DNA of 64,000 nt from contig NZ_JAKKFD010000038.1 of assembly GCF_022229005.1 (NCBI RefSeq), positions 1 through 64,000 on the forward strand, given 5' to 3'. Shown here piece after piece: positions 60,801-64,000 of this stretch; the stretch's first letter is position 1, and each line of letters begins with the position of its first letter. Made by a program: the position numbers and the translations under genes. This DNA comes from Micromonospora trifolii. GTDB lineage: Bacteria; Actinomycetota; Actinomycetes; Mycobacteriales; Micromonosporaceae. The notes beneath the pieces were generated by a model. The model searched no databases and was not told where the DNA came from. It worked only from the letters and a program-made list of their open reading frames with translations.

Positions 60801-60879
60801 CCCGGGGGAGTTCCTCGACGAGTACCTGCGCACCGGCCGCCGCTCCCGCGCCGCGGCCGAACGGGTCCTCGATGCCTGA
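57859..60879 (+). CDS. glnE: bifunctional glutamine synthetase adenylyltransferase/deadenylase
   Basis: A 1006-residue enzyme that adds or removes AMP on the GlnA tyrosine. It has two nucleotidyltransferase domains. The N-terminal one (deadenylating) carries VVAMGKCGGGELNYVSDVDV near residue 215; the C-terminal one (adenylylating) carries AVIGMGRLGGYESNYLSDAD near 727. Helical GlnD-like regulatory domains lie between and after them (for example IKRGPGGLRDIEFAVQLLQL, TKLGRGGLADVEWAVQLVQL). It starts by ATG overlapping the amidotransferase stop. Located 6 kb from glnA2, whose product lacks the target tyrosine. Confidence 0.96.
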   Translation: MSRPTRAPGRLARYGFGTAEGDGGARAADLLGPEGLRLWQPAEQEPADEAAAELLAALSRAADPDLALRQLHRIVEAEGRATEGGAASPLLADVHADPGLRRRLIAVLGASAALGDHLVAHPEHYRALRTAPDGLAPIAEGRLEPADGGNAVAALRTAYRLALLRIAAADLTGGRGLEQTMAALSALADATLSAAYEIAVAELAEGTERPRLAVVAMGKCGGGELNYVSDVDVIFVAAEDADLSAATLVATRLIYICGLVAWPVDAALRPEGSRGPLVRTLASHLAYYRRWARTWEFQALLKARPAAGDLPLAQEWIDQLAPLVWRAAERPEAVEDVRAMRRRIIDHIPPKELEREIKRGPGGLRDIEFAVQLLQLVHGRGDETLRPPGTIPALRALVAGGYVGRADGEALLRGYRFLRSVEHRLQLQGLRRTHTVPAEPGALRWLAAALGFTAAPGRSAVESFRAEWVTHATEVRRLHAKLLYRPLLESVSRVPADGLRLTPEAARNRLEILGFADPAGALRHLQALTGGVSRTAAIQRTLLPVLLSEFADAPEPDRGLLNYRKVSDKLGSTPWYLRLLRDGGPVARRLARVLALSRYVADLLARDPEALRLLAEENELAPRPPEVLREGFLAAAARHTDPVEATSAVRALRRRELVRVACADVLCRAGALAPSPTRADGANRPARGLSDITAVGTALADVTDATLAAALRAAQASQPAPAGLRFAVIGMGRLGGYESNYLSDADVLFVYDPPPGTSESAASAAAHAVAEELRRLLGVPAPDPPLGVDADLRPEGRQGPLVRSLAAYAQYYARWSRVWEAQALLRARFVCGDAELGAEFEAMIEPVRYPADGLTREQVVEIRRIKARVETERLPRGADPATHTKLGRGGLADVEWAVQLVQLRHAGANPALRGTRTLDALAAAERAGLIDTTDAAEMAAGWALAAQVRNALMLVRGRAGDQLPRHGVELAGVARLLGRDDPGEFLDEYLRTGRRSRAAAERVLDA

Positions 60880-62485
60880 CGCGTCGCCGGGTCCAACCGG
60901 GCTACGCATCGCGGGTGCGGCGACCGGAGCCGCTGTGGTGCTCGCCGTCGCGTTCCTCCTCGCGCCGCCGATGGGCACCGACCTCGCCGCCCAGGTGGCC
61001 CGTGCCGGGTTCACCGAGCGATACGGGGCCGCGCCGGTCGACTTCGGCTGGTACGGCGGCGTCAACCAGTACGGCTACAGCCTCTTCACCGCCCGGGTGG
61101 GCGCGCTGATCGGCGTGCGTCCGCTGGGCGCGGTCGCCGCCGTGGTCGGCGCCGCCGCGCTGGCTTGGCTGTTCACCCGCAACCGGGCCCGACGGCCGCT
61201 GCTGGCCGGCGTCCTCGGCGCTGTGGTGCTGATCGGCAACCTGGCGAGCGGTCGGATCACCTTCGCTGTCGGGTTGGCGTTCGGGCTGCTGGCGCTCTGC
61301 GCGGTCAGCGCGGAACGCCCACCGCGCTGGCTCCGGTTGACGCTCGCCGCCGGCTGCGCCGCCCTGGCCACGGCGGCCAGCCCGGTCGCCGGCCTGTTCA
61401 CCGGGCTGGCCGGCGCGGCGCTGCTGCTGGGCGCCCTGCGAACCGGTGACGGGCCGGGCCGACCGCTACCCGGAGGCTGGCGCGCCGAGCGACCACTGGC
61501 CGAGGGGTTCGTCCTGGCCGTGGCGCCCGCCGTCACGCTCGCCCCGATGGCGTTCGTCTTCGGCAATGGCGGCACCCAGCCGTACTCGGCCGAGTCGATG
61601 CGCATCAACGTCGCGCTCGCGGTGCTGGTGGCTGTCGTGCTGCCGCGTCGCCGCCGGGTGCTGCGCGTCGGCGCGGTGCTCACCGTGCTGCTCCTGATCG
61701 GGGCGTACTACCTGCCCAGCCCGATCGGTTCCAACGCGCTACGACTGCCGATGCTGTTCGCCCTGCCAGTGCTGGCCGGGTACGCCGCGTTGCCGGGGCC
61801 GTGGCTGGCCGCGCTGCTCGCCGCGACAGTGTGGTGGCAGTCCCCGGTGATGACGAGCGACGTGACCCGGGCCGGCGCCCCGGAAAGCGCCGAAAGCTTC
61901 TACCAACCGCTCGTCGCCGAACTCGACCGGCGGCAGCCGGCCGGGCGGGTCGAGGTGGTGCCACTACGCGACCACTGGGAGTCCGCGTACCTGCCGCCGA
62001 CAGTGCCACTGGCCCGGGGTTGGGAACGCCAGGTCGACAGCGACCGCAACGCGCTGTTCTACGACGGCAACCTGAGCGCGCAGACGTACGAGCAGTGGCT
62101 ACGGCACGAGGCCGTGACCTACGTGGTGCTCGCCCCGGACGCACCCGCCGACCGGTGGGGCCGCGACGAGGCCGCGCTGATCCGGGCCGGCCTGCCGTAC
62201 CTGCGGGAGGTCTGGCGAGACGCCACCTGGCAGATGTACGCAGTGGTCGATCCGACCCCGCTGGTCGGTGCCCCGGGTCAACTCGTCGCCGCCGACCGCG
62301 GCGCGGTCCGGCTGACCGCCACACCCGGGGACGTGCCGGTCCGGGTGCACTGGTCGCGCTGGCTCACGTTGAGCGGCCCGGACGGCTGCCTGCGACCGGG
62401 CGTGGACGGGTGGACCGAGGTGCGGGTCCGCGCCGCCGGCGACTACTCGATCTCCAGCGGGCTGGCACCGGCGCGCCACTGCTGA
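60872..62485 (+). CDS. large integral membrane protein
   Basis: A 537-residue protein overlapping glnE by 8 bp. There are about ten helices within residues 10-330, including short loops (LLAGVLGAVVLIGNLASGRI, VLAVVAPAVTLAPMAFVFG-like), then a soluble part (about 335-537) with PLVAELDRRQPAGRVEVVPL, HWESAYLPPTVPLARGWERQ and ALFYDGNLSAQTYEQWLRHE. This resembles membrane proteins of the 6-pyruvoyl-tetrahydropterin-synthase-related or glycosyltransferase-like class, often linked with cell-envelope glycan genes. The exact role is unknown; the following mptB gene supports an envelope role. Confidence 0.75.
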   Translation: MPDASPGPTGLRIAGAATGAAVVLAVAFLLAPPMGTDLAAQVARAGFTERYGAAPVDFGWYGGVNQYGYSLFTARVGALIGVRPLGAVAAVVGAAALAWLFTRNRARRPLLAGVLGAVVLIGNLASGRITFAVGLAFGLLALCAVSAERPPRWLRLTLAAGCAALATAASPVAGLFTGLAGAALLLGALRTGDGPGRPLPGGWRAERPLAEGFVLAVAPAVTLAPMAFVFGNGGTQPYSAESMRINVALAVLVAVVLPRRRRVLRVGAVLTVLLLIGAYYLPSPIGSNALRLPMLFALPVLAGYAALPGPWLAALLAATVWWQSPVMTSDVTRAGAPESAESFYQPLVAELDRRQPAGRVEVVPLRDHWESAYLPPTVPLARGWERQVDSDRNALFYDGNLSAQTYEQWLRHEAVTYVVLAPDAPADRWGRDEAALIRAGLPYLREVWRDATWQMYAVVDPTPLVGAPGQLVAADRGAVRLTATPGDVPVRVHWSRWLTLSGPDGCLRPGVDGWTEVRVRAAGDYSISSGLAPARHC

Positions 62486-62525
62486 ACCGTGCCTGCCGTC
62501 GGCCTCCCACCGACGGGCTGGCAGC

Positions 62526-63935
62526 ATGTCCGGCGTGCCCTCCCACCTCGCGCGCTGGACCGGCCTGGCCGGCTCGATGCTGCTCGCGCTCTCCGCTTTC
62601 CTCGGCGGCGCGTTCCCCAGCGGCCCCCTGCGCAGCACCCCGGTCAGCATCTGGCAGGGACCCAACGGCCCGCTGATCCTCGCCGCCTGGCTGGTCGGCA
62701 CCGGCCTGATGGCGTACGCCTGGTGGGCGTTGCGCGACGGGGGACCCTCGACGCGGTGGGCCCTGGTCACCGTCGGGCTCTGGCTGCTGCCGTTGCTGAT
62801 CGCGCCACCCTTCGGCAGTCGGGACGTGTACGCGTACACCTGCCAGGGTGCCAGCTTCGTCGGCGGCATCAGCCCGTACGAGCAGGGCGTCTCCGCGCTG
62901 CCCTGCCCCTGGCTGGACACGGTCTCGGTCATCTGGCGCGACACCCCGGCGCCGTACGGGCCGCTGTTCGTGCTGATCGCGGGCGCCGTGGTGAAGGCCA
63001 CCGGTTCGCTGACCGCCAGCATCGTGCTGTTCCGTGCGCTGTCGCTGGTCGGAGTGGCCCTCACCGCGTGGGCTCTGCCGGCGCTGGCGCGTCGGGCCGG
63101 TGTGCCGGCGAAGCGGGCGGTGTGGCTGGCGTTGGGTTCCCCCCTGGTAGCCGCGCACCTGATCGGTGGACCCCACAACGACGTGCTGATGCTCGCCGCG
63201 CTGGTCGGTGGGCTGGCCGTGGTGGCGGCGCACCCGGGCCGGCGCGGAATGCTGCTGGTCGGCGGGCTGCTCCTCGGAGTCGCGGTGGCGATCAAGGTGA
63301 CCGCCGTGGTGGTGGTGCCGTTCGCCGCGCTGGCGGCCACCGCCGGGCCGTACCGGATCCGCACGCTGATCCGCGACGGCGGCTGGGTGGTCGGCGGCAC
63401 TGTCGCCAGCGTGGTCGGCGTGACAGTCGCCGGTGGGCTGGACTTCGGCTGGGTCGGCGGGCTGTCCCAGGGTGGCGCCGCCATCGCCTGGACATCCCCG
63501 TCGACCGCGGTGGGGCAGACGGTCGGGTACGTCGCGGCGCTGTTCGGTGGTCACATCGACGCGCTGCCGGTCACCCGCGGGATCGCCGTGGTCCTCCTGG
63601 CCGTGCTGCTCGTCTGGCTCTGGTGGCGCGCTCGCACCCGCGACCCGCTGTACCACGCCGGCCTCGCGCTCGCCCTCACCGTCGCGCTCGCCCCCGTCGT
63701 GCACCCCTGGTACTGGACCTGGCCGCTGTTCGTGCTGGCGGCCACCGCCCAGCGCACCAGATGGTTCATAGTGGTCGCCCTGGTCGCGTCCTTCCTGGTG
63801 CTGCCCGACGGCACCGGGTTTCCCCGGTACACCAAGACGGTCGGGGCGCCACTGATGACGCTGTTGGTGATCGTGCTGGTCATCCGGTTGGTACGGTCGG
63901 CTCGGGCGGCCCGTCAGCCGGTCGCCGCCGATTGA
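62526..63935 (+). CDS. mptB: polyprenol phosphomannose-dependent alpha-1,6-mannosyltransferase
   Basis: A 469-residue membrane glycosyltransferase of the GT-C fold, which extends lipomannan backbones in actinobacteria. About 12 helices are predicted. The GT-C acidic motif of the first outside loop is FGSRDVYAYTCQGASFVGGI near residue 97-116, with YEQGVSALPCPW after it and WRDTPAPYGPLFVLIAGAV downstream. The PHNDVLMLAALVGGLAVV helix is typical of MptB. The ATG at 62526 follows a weak hairpin region. It is followed by a further gene at 63950. Confidence 0.9.
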   Translation: MSGVPSHLARWTGLAGSMLLALSAFLGGAFPSGPLRSTPVSIWQGPNGPLILAAWLVGTGLMAYAWWALRDGGPSTRWALVTVGLWLLPLLIAPPFGSRDVYAYTCQGASFVGGISPYEQGVSALPCPWLDTVSVIWRDTPAPYGPLFVLIAGAVVKATGSLTASIVLFRALSLVGVALTAWALPALARRAGVPAKRAVWLALGSPLVAAHLIGGPHNDVLMLAALVGGLAVVAAHPGRRGMLLVGGLLLGVAVAIKVTAVVVVPFAALAATAGPYRIRTLIRDGGWVVGGTVASVVGVTVAGGLDFGWVGGLSQGGAAIAWTSPSTAVGQTVGYVAALFGGHIDALPVTRGIAVVLLAVLLVWLWWRARTRDPLYHAGLALALTVALAPVVHPWYWTWPLFVLAATAQRTRWFIVVALVASFLVLPDGTGFPRYTKTVGAPLMTLLVIVLVIRLVRSARAARQPVAAD

Positions 63936-63949
63936 GGGAAGGTGCGCCG

Positions 63950-64000
63950 GTGACCACTCCCGGCCCGCCCGTCTCGCCGCCGCCCGTCCCGCCGCCCTCC
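63950..64000 (+). CDS. start of a Pro-rich protein, cut by window edge
   Basis: A GTG at 63950, with GAGGGAAGG 8 bases upstream, opens a frame VTTPGPPVSPPPVPPPS that runs to the end of the window. Only 17 residues can be read. A Pro-rich N-terminus is common in actinobacterial membrane glycosyltransferases and transporters, so it may be another gene of the envelope operon. Confidence 0.45.
   Translation, partial: MTTPGPPVSPPPVPPPS

Noticed and set aside
57859..62485. natural-product gene cluster
   Set aside because: glnE, amidotransferase, membrane protein and mptB are nitrogen and envelope genes; no PKS, NRPS, terpene or RiPP core genes are present.

Overview
The window is high-GC, gene-dense actinobacterial chromosome. 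GTG starts, 1-4 bp start/stop overlaps and strong GC in third codon positions are common throughout. The gene content points to Micromonosporaceae, most likely Micromonospora or a close relative: XRE/DUF397 pairs, F420-dependent oxidoreductase, MptB mannosyltransferase, GlnA2/GlnE, a Lys/Ala-rich histone H1-like protein and many small intergenic palindromes. The genus is an inference from gene content, not from a marker gene. I saw no tRNA, transposase, integrase, CRISPR array or biosynthetic gene cluster.

Layout. 1-4.1 kb: a SNF2 helicase (cut by the left edge) coupled to a SWIM zinc-finger protein, then a DUF3040 membrane protein. 4.5-10.8 kb: a five-gene operon of DUF1800, DUF1501, ferric-reductase-like flavocytochrome, FMN-binding lipoprotein-like protein and ApbE flavin transferase; together these look like an envelope electron-transfer module. 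11.2-13.9 kb: a primase-polymerase-like protein divergent from an XRE/TPR regulator and a flavoprotein. 14.0-16.8 kb: Nif3-like protein, zinc-ribbon coiled-coil protein and RNase H/phosphatase fusion. 17-21.9 kb: a DUF3311/sodium-solute symporter pair, a MarR regulator with an MFS exporter and two clear operators, and a TauE/SafE permease.

21.97-24.1 kb holds the RNase P RNA gene (rnpB). Its 3' end and terminator are duplicated 1.6 kb downstream. Between the two copies lie four small accessory genes, including an Imm1-like immunity gene. This looks like an integrated or decayed mobile cassette using rnpB as its attachment site. 24.1-35.6 kb continues as an accessory-looking zone: ECF sigma/anti-sigma pair, XRE-DUF5753/DUF397 pair, two small coupled proteins, a secreted GH31 glycosidase with two CBM-like insertions, several orphan hypotheticals and an expansin-like secreted protein.

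35.8-44.6 kb carries stand-alone metabolic and regulatory genes: epoxide hydrolase next to a thioredoxin-like protein lacking its second cysteine, a transglutaminase-like protein, GNAT, GrpB, AraC/GyrI, PadR with a tandemly duplicated membrane protein, and Nudix. 44.6-63.9 kb is more housekeeping: histone-like protein, RNB ribonuclease, F420:NADP oxidoreductase, panB, nadE, glnA2, a WYL regulator with a VOC protein, a Vgb-like propeller gene with an apparent C-terminal frameshift, LD-carboxypeptidase, glutamine amidotransferase, glnE, a large membrane protein and mptB. The right edge cuts a new gene at its start.

The points most worth a second look are the rnpB-anchored cassette, the family of intergenic inverted repeats with GATC-containing ends, the five-gene flavin electron-transfer operon, and the CxxW thioredoxin-like protein.
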